Assembly (NCBI GenBank): GCA_041394725.1
Contig: JAWKHR010000031.1
Coordinates: 12,681-76,680, forward strand
Length of the DNA: 64,000 nt
Reading direction: 5' to 3'
Source of the DNA: JAWKHR01 sp041394725
Lineage (GTDB): Bacteria > Acidobacteriota > Vicinamibacteria > Vicinamibacterales > SCN-69-37
The position numbers were made by a program, and so were the translations under genes. Within the stretch, counting starts at the first letter, position 1, and every line of letters starts with the position of its first letter. The notes under the pieces were generated by a model. It was not told where the DNA came from and ran no database searches. It worked only from the letters and a program-made list of their open reading frames with translations. Below are positions 17,595-28,952 of this stretch, piece after piece.

Positions 17595-18727
17595 GAACGG
17601 CGCCTGCCAGCCCCCGCACGTGGTGCGACCACCGACGTCACTGCAACCGACGCCGCGGTAGCCCGCTTCCGGATTGTCGCCTTCCGGTGATCGATCGTGA
17701 TGACCAGCGGCTCCGGCGCCGACACCTTCGGGTGCTCCATCGTGACGACGAACGTACCGCCGCGGGCACCCCGATTGTCGCGATAGTACTTGGCGGCCTG
17801 GCGGTGTGGCGGCAGGTCCGTGTCCTCCGTCGGAATCGGATCGCTGGTCGAGACCAAGGTGGCGCCGAGTTGGTCTTGCTCCTCCATGATCCAGCGCACC
17901 GCATCTACCGGCTGCGTCTTCTCCTTGCCCTTCTCCGGTCCGAGCGACAGGTAGCTGCAGTGGTGAGGGAGCTTGAACACGTCCCACTCGAGCCGCTCCG
18001 GGCGCTTGTGGAACTTGGTGATCCGGACGATCTCGGTCCAGACGTCATGCGTCGTGTCCGCGGCCAGAATGACCTTGGTCTCCCGACCGAGTACCTCGAA
18101 TACGGCCTGCATTACCAGGGAGCACGTGTTGCGGTCAACGAACGTCCCGTCATCCTGGCGGGACGCGAACGGCGAATGCACGAAGAATTCCACGCCTTGC
18201 TCGGAACGCGAGAAGCCAGGAACCAGCTGACCAGCATCCGTGATGAGGTGCATCCGCGACTGGAGCGTCAAGCCCTGCGCATTCAGCCACGCCTCCAGCT
18301 TTGCCGGGCGCGAGAAGACGCGAATGCCCTCGCCCTGCTTCAGCCGGTGTCGAGCCTCCGCCTGAATCACACGCCCCTCTTCAGCCAGATCGGAGCGGTC
18401 CTCGTAGATCGCGGCGGCGGGAACCCACATCTCGGTGATCTTGATGCGATCCTTGCCCTGGTACTTGGCGGCGTGTCGCAGCTCGAAGAACTCCGATGAC
18501 CCACAGAAGTGGTCCGTGTCCAAGTGAGTGAAGGCGACGACATCGAACGAATCGCGCTTCGCCGCCTTCAGGTCGGCACGGAGTTCCTTCTCAAGATCGA
18601 CGCGCCTGTCCGACGGATCATCGGCGTTTCGGGTGTTGGCGTAGTCGACCAGAATCTTCTGGCCGCCAGCCAAGTCCAGCCGGCAACAGTCCGCGTTGCC
18701 AAGGGGGAACACGGTCACGGTATGCAT
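17591..18727 (-). CDS. Metallo-beta-lactamase-fold hydrolase (ComEC-like)
   Basis: A 378-residue cytoplasmic MBL-fold protein. The metal motif is THLDTDH (His68, Asp70, Asp72, His73), a variant of HxHxDH with Asp at the second His. Further ligand regions are VILAADTTHDVW and FKLPHHCSYLS, the latter resembling the HHGS motif of ComEC-like hydrolases. ATG 18727 is preceded by GAGG at good spacing, so an in-frame extension to 18790 is not used. Its stop overlaps the E2-E1-JAB start. MBL-fold genes beside bacterial E1/E2/JAB genes have been reported in genomic surveys. Substrate is unknown: a nuclease or phosphodiesterase are options. Confidence 0.85.
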   Translation of the reverse strand: MHTVTVFPLGNADCCRLDLAGGQKILVDYANTRNADDPSDRRVDLEKELRADLKAAKRDSFDVVAFTHLDTDHFCGSSEFFELRHAAKYQGKDRIKITEMWVPAAAIYEDRSDLAEEGRVIQAEARHRLKQGEGIRVFSRPAKLEAWLNAQGLTLQSRMHLITDAGQLVPGFSRSEQGVEFFVHSPFASRQDDGTFVDRNTCSLVMQAVFEVLGRETKVILAADTTHDVWTEIVRITKFHKRPERLEWDVFKLPHHCSYLSLGPEKGKEKTQPVDAVRWIMEEQDQLGATLVSTSDPIPTEDTDLPPHRQAAKYYRDNRGARGGTFVVTMEHPKVSAPEPLVITIDHRKATIRKRATAASVAVTSVVAPRAGAGRRRS

Positions 18728-18854
18728 GAACACCTCACGTCTCGACCGTCGCAGCCGGGGCGAAATGCCCGAGCCCACCAGATGCGACACTGAGCTGATG
18801 AGCCCACTTGCAGTCTAGAGGTTCCGGCTGGCGGAGTGATCGGCGGAGGTGTGT

Positions 18855-18876
18855 CGGAAACTTGCGAATGTTTCCG
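18855..18876. promoter_or_regulatory. Inverted repeat upstream of the MBL/E2-E1-JAB/patatin genes, candidate operator
   Basis: CGGAAAC (18855-18861), eight bases, GTTTCCG (18870-18876): a perfect 7-bp inverted repeat in the 181-bp space between the response regulator stop and the MBL start, about 130 bp upstream of that start. No T-run follows on either strand, so an operator fits better than a terminator. The adjacent response regulator is the obvious candidate to bind it. Confidence 0.45.
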
Positions 18877-18908
18877 TCAGACTTCTGAGCGGCTCCTACG
18901 CGGTGAGC

Positions 18909-19745
18909 TTATCGGCCAGTTCCGGATGTCCGATCGCCAATCGCACGCAGCTTCTCAGTGTCGCAGACGCCGACGGCGACGTTGCCGGCCAACGTGTAGG
19001 TTCCACGGTAGTCGTTGTCGATGATGTCCACTCCGGATGGCAGGGCCCCCTTCAGCGCCTCGCGAAGGACCGAGATGCCCTTGAAGCCCTGATCGGCCTT
19101 CGCGCCCAGGTCGATCTTGTGGACGCCTCTACCTTCGCGGTGGGCCACCATGAGGCGGAGCAGGACCTTCAAGCTACCGTCCGTCAGTTCAACTGCCTTC
19201 TGACCAACTGTCACACGGGTCCGCCGACCGATTCGATCGCCAGGAATCGCCAATTGCACGTCCGTACTTGCCTCGACGACGACTTCCGGGGGAGCGGGTC
19301 CGCAGCGGTCGTGAGTCGCCCTGCCACTCCTCTCAAGCGCCCGCCGAACCCCCTCGGACACCTCGCGACTCTTGAGTGGCTTATGCACGACATCCCCGGC
19401 GCCGTCTTTCATCACGTCGACGGCCGCCGACACCTCATTGGCGAACCCACTCACGACGATCACGGGCAACCAGAACGCACGGCCCGTGTGCTGGGGACAC
19501 ATCCGCCTAATCTCGCGGAGCAGCGCACTCCCGTGCTCCACATGCCCTCGGATCGCGTCAGGAGAGCGCTTGATCTGCAGGTCGAGTAGGATGAAGCAGA
19601 ATGTCGACTCCCGCAGTGCCCGAATGGCTTCTTCAAAGCTGGGAACCGCCACATAGTCGCAGCTGATGGATCGCAAGATTTCTACAAGGTCCTCTACGGT
19701 CGCCTCGTCATCTTCGACAATCAGCGCACGGTGTCTAGTCGTCAT
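18909..19745 (-). CDS. Response regulator with C-terminal winged-helix-like domain
   Basis: A 278-residue protein. Residues 1-130 are a CheY-like receiver: acidic pocket EDDE (11-14), phospho-acceptor Asp55 in FILLDLQIK, and conserved Lys in VVHKPLKS. After a linker, residues of about 170-260 (AVELTDGSLKVLLRLMVAHR and VLREALKGALP, ending in NDYRGTYTLAG) look like an OmpR-type winged helix with its final beta-hairpin. So it probably binds DNA and is not an enzymatic effector. ATG 19745 lies seven bases after the kinase stop. The inverted repeat 33 bp past its own stop, in front of the MBL gene, is a candidate target. Confidence 0.85.
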   Translation of the reverse strand: MTTRHRALIVEDDEATVEDLVEILRSISCDYVAVPSFEEAIRALRESTFCFILLDLQIKRSPDAIRGHVEHGSALLREIRRMCPQHTGRAFWLPVIVVSGFANEVSAAVDVMKDGAGDVVHKPLKSREVSEGVRRALERSGRATHDRCGPAPPEVVVEASTDVQLAIPGDRIGRRTRVTVGQKAVELTDGSLKVLLRLMVAHREGRGVHKIDLGAKADQGFKGISVLREALKGALPSGVDIIDNDYRGTYTLAGNVAVGVCDTEKLRAIGDRTSGTGR

Positions 19746-19752
19746 CAGTCCA

Positions 19753-20852
19753 CTACCGGTGAATGCGAAGCGTCAAGCGCACAACCGTGCCTCGTCCCTG
19801 CTCGCTGTCGAGATCCACTCGGCCTTCGTGTTCGGACTCCACGATCTTGACGGCCAGCGGTAGGCCGAACCCCGTGCCACCCGACTTCCTGGTTGCGAAG
19901 AGCTTCACAGCATCGGCCTTGACCTCGGCCGACATCCCGCACCCATGGTCCTCGATCGTGATCGCCACGAGTCCCTCCAAGCGCTCCGCACTCACCGTGA
20001 TTGGTGGACGTGATTCAAGGCCCTCGTAGGCATCGAGTGCATTCTCCAACACGTTCGTTAGAGCCTGAACGAGGCGTGGACGCGCGATGTCCACGACAAG
20101 GTCAGGATGGACGAGGACGTCAATGGCCGGATCCGCCTTCGCGGAGGGACGTCGCCGGACCAGCCCGGCGGCTTCGACGACGACCTCTCGCAAGAGTTCG
20201 CCAGAAAATGTCAATGCCGGCTGGTCGGTGTATGCGCGCATCGAGACTGCGCGGAGATGCCCACTCGTCGCTCACAATTCGCAGTTTCGTCGCGGCATGG
20301 CCTCCCGCGACGGCTCGGGTCTTGAGAGCTGCTCACGAAGGCGCTCTGCGACATGGCCATCGGTGACAGCAGCCGAATGACTTCGTGGCACAGCTCGCGC
20401 GCGAACATGTCGGCGACGGCTCTGCCGCGCGCCTGACAGCCTCGCGTCCCATCACTCCGAACTTGGCCTCGACATCGTCCAGCGTAGCGTTCACGCGCTG
20501 GGCGTGCTGTTTGCCAAATGCGCTGGCGTTCCGTGAATCGCGACGCCGTAGTGTCGCCTGCTGTGCGGCTTGACGAACACGCTCGTTGTCATCGCGCAGG
20601 AGTCTGGACAGGGCTGCTTCAAAAGCCGAATGGCCCACTTGAGCCGCAGCGTGTGCTACGGCGCGCCGCACCTCCCACTTGGGATGATGGGCCAGCGTGG
20701 CGAGCTTCATAGCCACGTCATCCAGCAGTGGATCCCCGATCACGGCAGTCTTCGCCTGCGGCCCCAGCTCTGGTCACGGCATGCAGAAGGCTCGACCAAT
20801 CGGCCGCATCAAGATCAGTAAAGATGGCGTGCCCGGTCCGCTCAGTGCCCAT
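19753..20852 (-). CDS. HEAT-repeat histidine kinase (frameshifted)
   Basis: Reconstructed sensor kinase of about 365 residues. ATG 20852 starts MGTERTGHAIFTDLDAADW. After one frame change come HEAT-like helices: LATLAHHPKWEVRRAVAHAA and LSRLLRDDNERVRQAAQQ. A phospho-His box follows in ARELCHEVIRLLSP. The catalytic domain is intact: VLENALDAYEG (N box), ITIEDHGCGMS (G1), GGTGFGLPLAVKIVE (G2). There is no membrane segment, so it senses something in the cytoplasm, perhaps through the HEAT array. Its start overlaps the ATPase stop by 11 bases. At least two indels lie between about 20240 and 20780. Confidence 0.75.
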
Positions 20853-22734
20853 ACCGGTCTTTTCGCTTCAGGAACGCGTCACGCCCGCCCTCGAGAATCC
20901 TCTCGATCTGATCCTTGCACTCGTCGACCGTCCCGACCTGCTTGAGCGTGGCATGTTGGCCATCTGAAGCGAACACGAACACGCGCTCCGCATCGCCGAG
21001 GACAGGGATGTTCGGATTGTGCGACGAAGATGACCTGTCGGCTGCCTTTCACCGCACGCAAGGTGACGATCGTCTCGCATAATGAATGCGTTGTCAAGGT
21101 TGTCCTCCGGCTGGTCGATGAGAAGCGGCCGTTCGCTCTGGGTCAGCAGAATTGGCAGGATCGTTGTGCAACGTTGCCCAGTCGAGAGCTGTGTCGAGTC
21201 CTTGAAGGTGTCCCCGTCGCGCAATTCGATTGATGGGCGATCATCGAGGTCCACGGTCTCGGATCATGTAAAGATGAGCCGCTCGACCTGAGTGCATCAA
21301 CCACCTTCCGCGCGCGCTCATCATCAAAGCCGCATCGGTCGGCAACAGGCGCAGGGTCGCCGGCTACGACGATGCTGGCGAGCTCGCCGGCAGAAACGTC
21401 TGAGCCAGCTTCTCGGGCCACGACTCCTTGCTTGACTTCCGGCGCCTTTGAGCGCATCCGCGATGAGGAGGTCTCGGTAGTGATCGAGCTCGGCGGCCTG
21501 GAGCACCGACACGCGAATGCTCGAAACTGGGACTGGTGAGACGCTCGGCAGTCTGCTTTCTGAGCGCAAAACGCCGATCTCTCTGCTCGATGCCCGCCGG
21601 CGCAGTTCCTGACGGATGCCAGGCCACCGCACGCCGCTGTTCCTTCGCCTTCTGCTCCGTGGCAGCCAGCTGCGCGTTGGCGAGCGCCTCCTGCAATGCC
21701 GCGGCGCTCGCCGCGCGACCGCCTTGTTCTTCAGAGGCCATGGTCGCCCGGTAGTCTGCTTCCCGGAGAGCATGCCGGAGCGGCTAGATCAGATGCGAAA
21801 GATGTCATGCGTGTCTCCGCTCGGCCAGCCGCTTCCGTTATGGCAGTGACGGCGCCGTCCAGATCGCGGGTGAATAGATCGAGGTCCGCCAAGATCTTCA
21901 CGAAGAGGTTGCCGTTAGCCCCGTTTTGAATTCCATCGTCGATCTGCGACTCAACAGTGGAACGAAAGGCTGTCTGCTCGAGCCGAACCTCCCTGACGAC
22001 CTTGTTCAGAGCGGCCACCAGAGCGCCAGGCACACGCCTTCGCGGGCTTCGAGACTCCCTTCGCCAGATGCGCTGCGTTGATCCGCGCAGCATCAGGTCC
22101 GGTGACCTCGGTGTACTTTGAGCCTTCATACCGGTAGTTCTGACGCCTTGCCGCGCAGATCATCGATCTCGTCATCAACGTGACGAAGATCAATGCTCGA
22201 CTGGCCTTACGCAAGCGGAGCTGCTCCAACCTCGCGGGCAAATCGCCGAGGCCGCCTGCTCCTCGAAGCGGTCGAGCAGGCCTTAGTTGAGCGGCCGGGC
22301 TCGAAGCCATCTCCTCGATCTCGTTCTGACTGAACACGTCCGCACCGAAAATCTGGTCACGATCAAGGGACACCGGAACCGCTGTCCCAGCTTCGTTCAG
22401 GACCTGGACAAATCTCGTTCGCGGCACGACCGGCGGTGTAAAGTGCATATTGGTCTTGGGCATACAGTCGATCGTCAGTCGCCCTGATCCGAGATTTGCC
22501 TTGACCAGTGAGTCGATCGCCTTGTGGCGCGTCCCGCTGATCTTCGGATCGGGCATCAAGCCCAGACCAAACGCAGGAACTCCAACGCTGTGGTCTTGCC
22601 AGCGCCCCGGCCGCCGATGAGACAGCTGAGGCCGTCGGCGAAGTCAAGCGTCTGTCCCGGCCAAGAATCCCCCGGTCACGGTGAGGCGCAGCACAACGTG
22701 ATGTGCAGTGGTGTGCCGCCTGCTTGAGTGGCAC
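20842..22734 (-). CDS. SMC/RecF-like ATPase, heavily frameshifted
   Basis: An ABC-type (SMC/Rad50/RecF-like) ATPase of about 630 residues, scattered over all three frames. The order is clear: DFADGLSCLIGGRGAGKTT (Walker A), MPDPKISGTRHKAIDSLVKA, a middle part with coiled-coil-like Glu/Ala/Gln helices (ALQEALANAQLAATEQKAKE), then STGQRCTTILPILL (signature), PLLIDQPEDNLDNAFI (Walker B and D loop) and a tail ending KRKDRYGH before the TGA at 20842. Frames change about every 100-250 bp. Motifs stay conserved on both sides of each change, so I favour sequencing indels over decay. Start taken as GTG 22734; uncertain. It is coupled to the kinase gene, suggesting the ATPase and kinase act together. 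Confidence 0.7.
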
Positions 22735-22776
22735 CTCCGGCGTCGGCGGGCTGTTGGGGCTAGTCCGAAGCCATGG

Positions 22777-25700
22777 CTACTGAATCAGTGTCCGACCGTT
22801 CTCCGTCACCGTTCGCACGATCTGCTCTGACGCCCCCGTCGGGCATCTGCGCCTCGATCTCCAGCGTCACCTTCACCTTCGCGCCAACGAGCCCTGGCCA
22901 GGGGAGACGACCGCCGGTTGCCGCGTCGGCGTCGCGCCCGACGCGTGGCCGAATCGAGGACGACGGTGCCGTAGTAGCGCTTGGGCCTGGCGGGCGCAAT
23001 GGCCCCGTGCCGCCCGGTCCGGGGGCGTGACGACCGCCCACGCCGCCGTGGGGAGTGGGCGCCGCCGTTGCCCCCAGGAACAGCCACGACGTCCTCTTCC
23101 TGCTGCTTGGTCGCGCGATCAGGTTGACCAGCAGGCCCGTCATGTTGTCCTTCGTGACGTTGACCAACTGGCCGCAGCGCAAGCCGCGATAACGACTGGC
23201 CGCCTCGTCGAAGCTGTCGGCGTACGCGAACGAGTCCTTCGACCATACGAGCAGGCCGAGGCCGTCGCGAACCGCGCTGAGGAGGACTTCCGAATCCCGC
23301 AGGCGAGGGAGGTAGAGGTACCGAGCGAAGTCGTCAACGAGTTGCCGAACCTCGACATGGTGGCCACGCCACAGCGGGATGCGGTCCAACTCCATCCGGA
23401 GCCGCGTCGGTGCGAAGCCGGTGACCAGCAGTTCGTCGCCACGGAGCTTCTTGCTCGCGCGAACGGCGAGAGCGTCCTGGCCCGACAGACGCACGGCCTG
23501 CCACTCGATCTGCGCTTGCGGCGAGTTCTGGACCGGAACGAGGAGCCACTGGTATGTCTCGGGAATGCGAGCCGTCACCGCGCCGTCGGCGGCATCGCGC
23601 TGCGTCTCCGCCTGTTTGACCTGCTGGAGCGTGAGATTCAACGTCTCGCGCTCAGCGAGGACCGATTCCCACGCGAGGAAGCGCCGGACGGCGTCGAGCA
23701 GGTCCTGCAGCCTCGACTTGTCCGCAGCCAGGAACGTCAGCGTGTTCCGATAGAGACGGGGCGCCGTCCCCCGGCTCTCGAAGATGGCTTTCGCCGCCAC
23801 GTCGGCTGGAGTGCCCACCTCCTTCGCGTACGGATGGTCGATCGTGAGCACGACAAGCCGAGCGTCCGTGTCGTCCGGTACGTCCTGGCCAGACTGCGGC
23901 AGCGGATGAACGCGACTGAAGTCGCCGACCTTCCGCAAGTCGAGACGCAGGCGCTTGTCGATCTCCTGAACGACGGACTCGGGGATGGGATCGCGTTTGA
24001 GTTGGTCGGCGCGGTCGTCCGCCATCTTCGTGACGGTCGGTTGCGTCGAGTACCAATAGCGTGCCGAGTCCTGGTACAGGTACGTGGCCGCCGCACTCAG
24101 GCGCCGAAGCGCATCGCCGAAGATGCTGGGCGACTCGCCAGGCATCACGCAACCGAGCTTGATCTGACGATCCTCGAGTCCACGGTTGGCGGCCGTCGCC
24201 GTTGGCGCGGACCCGAGGTAGATCGTGCGGGCGACGCGACGTGACGCCGCGAACTTTCCGAGGTTGGGCACCTCGCCATCCAGCCGCAGCGGGAGGGCGG
24301 CCGGGCCGTCCACGTCCTTCTCGATAACCGGCACCCAGTTGTCCGACAAGTAGCGCGTCAGCTCGAACTGAACACGCGGATCGTCAATGGGGATGTTCGC
24401 CGGCAGGATCAGCGGGTTGCGGTCGCCTTTCTCCCAAAGGCTGTGAATCACTGCCGCCATGAGACGCAACACACCACGCGTGCGCTGGAACTTCACGAGC
24501 GTCGACCAGTCGGTGTAGAGGCGGTCGAATACCTCCGGGTGAATCGGGTACGCGGCCTTGAGGCGCGTCTCGTACTCAGGATCGCGCGCCTCTGGCGGGA
24601 ACTCCTGGTGCTGAGTCCTGTACAGGTCGTAGAACGCTCGCGCCACCGTATCGCGCGCCACGAACTGCGACTTCTCGATGATCGGCTCAAACAGCCGACG
24701 ACGAACGATCTCAAAGCCCTCCTCTGCGCTCGCCGGCCGCCACGACGCCTCGACGCGTCCCACGGCGTTTCGCAGACGGTCGAGCGCGACACGGCCGCGC
24801 TCACCGCCCACCTCGACGTCGTTCGCCTGCGCGTGGGGCGAGCCGCTCGTGTCGGACGCCGGTAGGCTGATCACGAGGAGGCAGCGGTCGGCGAGCTTGG
24901 CGGACTCGGTCAGGGCCTGCGCGAACGTGAAGTGCGTCTCGAAGCTGCCCGCCGGCAGATCGCTGGCGTCGTGGAGCTGGCGGGCGTACGCCACCCACTC
25001 GTCGATCAGCACGAGACAAGGGCCGTACTCGTTGAACAGTTCACGCAGCTTGTCGCCGGGACTCGTCGCGCGCTCGTCGTCGGCCTGAATCTTTGCGAAC
25101 GCCTTCTTCCCGCCAAGCTGCCATGCGAGTTCGCCCCACAGTGTCCGAACCACCGTGCCATCTGATTTCGTGACGGGGTTCCCCGGCGAGATCTTGTTGC
25201 CGACGAGCACGACCCGCTTGGCCGTGGGAAGCTTGTCGACCCTGGCGCTGGCGAGCAGTGCATCGACGCCGAGCAAGTCGCCGGGGACGCCGGAGAAGAG
25301 TGGCGCGAAGGCCAGCACCGAGGCGTCTTGCCGCCACCGAAGTTCGTCTGGAGCTGAACGACCGGGTCACCTTGCTGGCCGGACAATCGCTGAACGGCGC
25401 CGACGAGGAGCTGCTGAAGGCTCTGCGTGAGGAACGCACGACGGAAGAACTCGGCAGGCTTCTTGTACTCGTCAGAGCCCTCGCCAATGTGAACCTGCCA
25501 GAGGTCGGCCGCGAACTCGGCCTGCTGGTAGCGCCCCGTCGCCACGTCCTTGTGCGGCGTCGCCACCTCGCGCCATGGCTTGAGGCCGCCGACAGCCTGG
25601 CTCTCGATCGCCGCCCGCGCTCTTCCGCTTCTCGGAGCGCATCTGCTCGTCGAACCGCACGCGCAGCAGCTCCATCTTCATCTTCTCGAGCTCATCGGCT

Positions 25701-26083
25701 TGTGGCGCTGCGGAGACCGCGGCCAACAACCGGCCAGATGAGTCGAGCGCGCGGTAGGCGTCGTCACTCGAAAAGGGGTTCTGGTGAGCCCAGCGATTTC
25801 GCACGTCGCGCAGCTCGCTCACCAGCGTGCGTTCCGCCTGACCAAGTGTCTTCTTGAAGATGACGTTCCACTGGTTCCAGAGAACGGCCAGCAACGACGC
25901 GGCATCCCATTGCGGCTTGGCGCCATCCTTGAAGAGTCGCTCCTGCGTCTGCTCACCGACTGGCGCGATGTCGAGCCAGCGTTGCGCATCTTGCGCCTTG
26001 AGCTCTCGCTCGATGAATGGAGTGAGGCCGTCCTTGACGAGATCGAGCGCCTTCCCGACGCGTTCGTGGTTGCTGATGGCCAT
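22777..26083 (-). CDS. Swt1-family HEPN / DUF499 AAA+ ATPase (COG1483), frameshifted
   Basis: About 1,100 residues. The N-terminus MAISNHERVGKALDLVKDGL begins a Swt1-type HEPN domain with the RNase-like motif RNRWAH. After a frame change come WREVATPHKDVATGRYQQAE and the Walker A stretch LQTNFGGGKT, then after another change DLLGVDALLASARVDKLPTA, the Walker B GPCLVLIDEW and a long DUF499 body to the C-terminal TVTENGRTLIQ before the TAG at 22777. Indels lie near 22838, 25320 and 25600. ATG 26083 follows the methyltransferase stop by one base and has AGGA at good spacing. DUF499 ATPases pair with DUF1156 methylases in defence islands; the mechanism is not established. Confidence 0.82.
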
Positions 26084-26084
26084 G

Positions 26085-28952
26085 TTATTCCTGATCGAAG
26101 AGTTCAACGCCCGGCCGCGGTGCGGCTGGCGTCGGCTCTTCCTTCGCCAGACGGGCGATCTCGGGCCAGCTTTGAACGAGAGCGTTGTACGAGCCCGCTT
26201 CCTTCGCGCGCTTCCTGCGCTCGCAGGCGGTATAGAGCCGGTACGCGAGTTCTCTCACGACATCGGCTTTCGAGCCGTACTTCGCCAGCAACTGGGCGGC
26301 AGTCGCTTCGCCAGCGTGCTCGAAGACACGAATCAGGTGGTGGAGCATTTCCCACACGTTGATGCGCTGATCCTCTTCGGGGTCCCATGCGGAAGGCAGC
26401 TCGGTTGGCGCTAGAGACGCACCTGCCAGCTCGCGAGACCAAGATGCCGGATTCCACAAGCCCGCCGACGCTGTTGGCCTTGGCAGTCGCAAGAACCTCC
26501 GCTTCGCCGGATGGGCCATCGCTGAATCCGCATCGATCGAACCAGGCCAGTGCCCAACGACTATCAACGTCGAAGTCTCCCTCTTGTTCCGCCAGCACCT
26601 CATCGAGCGTCTCATTGATCAAACAAGGGCCTGCCGAACCGAGAGCGCCTTGCCCTCTGCGTCGACCACAGCATTGAAGCGAGTGAAGACGGCCATGCCA
26701 GGGCCAATTGCGGCCTGGGCCAGATCGACAGGGGCGACATTGCCGGCCTGAAGATGGCGAAGCGCAGCGGGAAGTTCGGCCTTTGAGGATGCCCACGAAC
26801 TCGGCGAGACACATCGGGGGCCGTGGCGTCACGACGTCGACAGACCAAGACGATGCTGCTCGCCAAGGCGTTTGACCCGGTTCCGCGCATGCGGTTGCCG
26901 AGTTCCGTCCGTATCGGCCACGTTCCACTTGTGGCAAAGCCAGCGCGGATGACTGCGTCCAGGAACGTTTCCCACCCCGTGCTAGCGGTGCTCGTCGCCG
27001 TCGGTTTCCGACTGTTTGAAGGCGTAGTGGATCGTGACTGGGAACGCCGGGTGTGACTGCTCGACCAGTCGATGCATGACCTGCGTCGTGCCGCTGAGGA
27101 AGAATCGCTCCGCTTGCTCGCTCCCCCCGTGTCGAGCCGGGGTTGCGACCAACTCCTCCGTCTTCGGCACGACCACCGTAGCGAACAGATCCGGAAACAC
27201 CTGGCGCAATAGCGTCGCAACCACATCGTAGAAGAAGTCCGACAGGTCGGCGTACCCAATGTTGTCAAGTACGGTGGGTCTGTCGATACGACCTTACCGG
27301 GCATCGATGCTCTGCGTCTGAGCGTCTTCCTGTGTATTGGCACCGCCTCGCGCAGGCAGCGCGTGCAGTGCCTGTAATGCCCACTCGATCCCGCTCGAAA
27401 CGTTGCCAGACGAGCCGGAAAACACATTCGTTTCCGCATAGTCCCAGGTGATTGGAATCGCCTGTCGACCGAACGTATTGCGAATCAGCTCTTTGCTTGA
27501 GTGCCAGTACAGACCGTCGACCAATAGTCGGCGGCCTTGTCAATGGAAAATGCCAAGTAGACGGCTACAGCCTCTGCATACGCCAGCGCTCCCGGAACCG
27601 CCCTCGCGGAGAGGTCTCAGATCGTCTGATAGACCGGCGGCAATGGCGTCGCGTCTGGCTCGTTCCAATGCCTCGCCGGTCAAGGCTGTGAATGTTGACA
27701 GTGCAGTGAGTTGACGACCCGTGAAGAGGTCGCTCCATCTCGTTATGCCGTAATTCGCTACGCGAAAGCCGAGTGCTTGCGGGAAGAACTCAACGTCAGG
27801 CTTCCACCCGGAGCGACGTCCTGCGCGATCGACTCGTATAAAGCGGTCGGCGCAAGGTAGACGCGCCCACGTGCGCCCTCAGCCACAATCGCCAGCAGTC
27901 TCGATCCCATCCGCGCGGCCTTGCCTTCGACTGATGTAGTCACCACTGATGGGGACACCTGACATCAGGCCAGAAAATCTGATCCACGGCTACCGGCCTT
28001 CGTTCCGTTGGTTGCCGTCGTCGGTGGCTTGCCGATCGCGACTGTGAATCGGTAGTCAGCGTTCTCGACGACTGGCACTCATGCATGCTCTCTTTTGCCC
28101 GCTCTCGTAGAGAGCGCGAAGGTCGAGATGAGCGGCACGTCAACGGTCGCGAACGCCGGGTTTGGGCTCTTGACGGTGCGCGCCCAGAGCCATGCGATTA
28201 CGGTCAGCTTCGACCGATGTAGGACTTCAGATCGGGCCGACCGCGGGCCGTCTCCGATGTGATCTCGATCGTCGGATACAGGTTGCCGATGCGCTTCCTC
28301 GGCCTCGTCGCGCATCCACTGTCCGTAGTGCCGAATGTCGTCGGCCAAGCCCTGAGCGCCGCGCCACTTCTCGCCGAGTGAGACGGGTCGTTCCGCGATT
28401 CGGGTTTACCGGGGCGCGGCCTCCAAACTTCGGCGGGACTTCGATCATCGCCTCGTTGATCAAGACCGGGCTACCGGATTGAGGTCGCTGGCGTAGCTCT
28501 CGAGCCCGAGTCAGCCAGCTTCGAGCGGCAACGCCGCCGCCGGCGAACGGATCGTGGAAAGCCGGTAGCTTATGCCGGTCGAACAGCTCTTTCGCGTGGG
28601 TGGTCCGCGTTCTCCGCACAGGTGCGCCGCCAGCTTTGCTGCGATCTCGGCCTGCGCCCGCTCAAGGACCTCCTCGTTCGTGGTGTTCTCCACGTCACGA
28701 GGTCCGATGATCCTGAAGAGCCGCTGGCGCTCCTCTCTTGCTTCTTCTCAGTCGGGAACGTCCGGTGAGCGGACGGCTGTCCAACATCTGGGCGAAGATC
28801 ACGGCCTGCGCCGCTGCGAGGGGGCGCCTGGCCCACCAGAGGTGCAGCGTGCTGGGGTGGCCATGGCGGATGGACTTCTCCCGTGCAGACGCAGCGTTGA
28901 TGGCGTCCAGCGGGAGGGCGACTTCGATGAGCTTCTTCCGGTACGTCGTCAT
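26085..28952 (-). CDS. DUF1156-containing adenine-specific DNA methyltransferase (COG1743), heavily frameshifted
   Basis: About 955 residues as reconstructed, a normal length for COG1743. The DUF1156 start is intact: KKLIEVALPLDAINAASARE and HPSTLHLWWARRPLAAAQAV. Then, across frames: FHDPFAGGG (SAM motif), VLINEAMIEVPPKF, KLTVIAWLWARTVKSPNPAF, the catalytic DPPY in VVSTDPPY, PITWDYAETNVFSGSSGN and a tail ending RPGVELFDQE at 26085. Breaks come every 100-300 bp. Motifs remain conserved on both sides, as in the ATPase. The product should methylate adenine in a specific sequence. It is directly followed by the HEPN/DUF499 gene, its usual partner. Confidence 0.78.

Noticed and set aside
14064..18727. 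CBASS operon (patatin with Cap2/Cap3-like functions)
   Set aside because: No CD-NTase/cGAS-like nucleotidyltransferase is present, and E2, E1 and JAB are fused with an MBL-fold partner, unlike type II CBASS.
18909..20852. Detocs defence system
   Set aside because: The kinase has HEAT-like rather than TPR repeats, there is no phosphate-sink receiver protein, and the response regulator ends in a winged helix instead of an effector domain.
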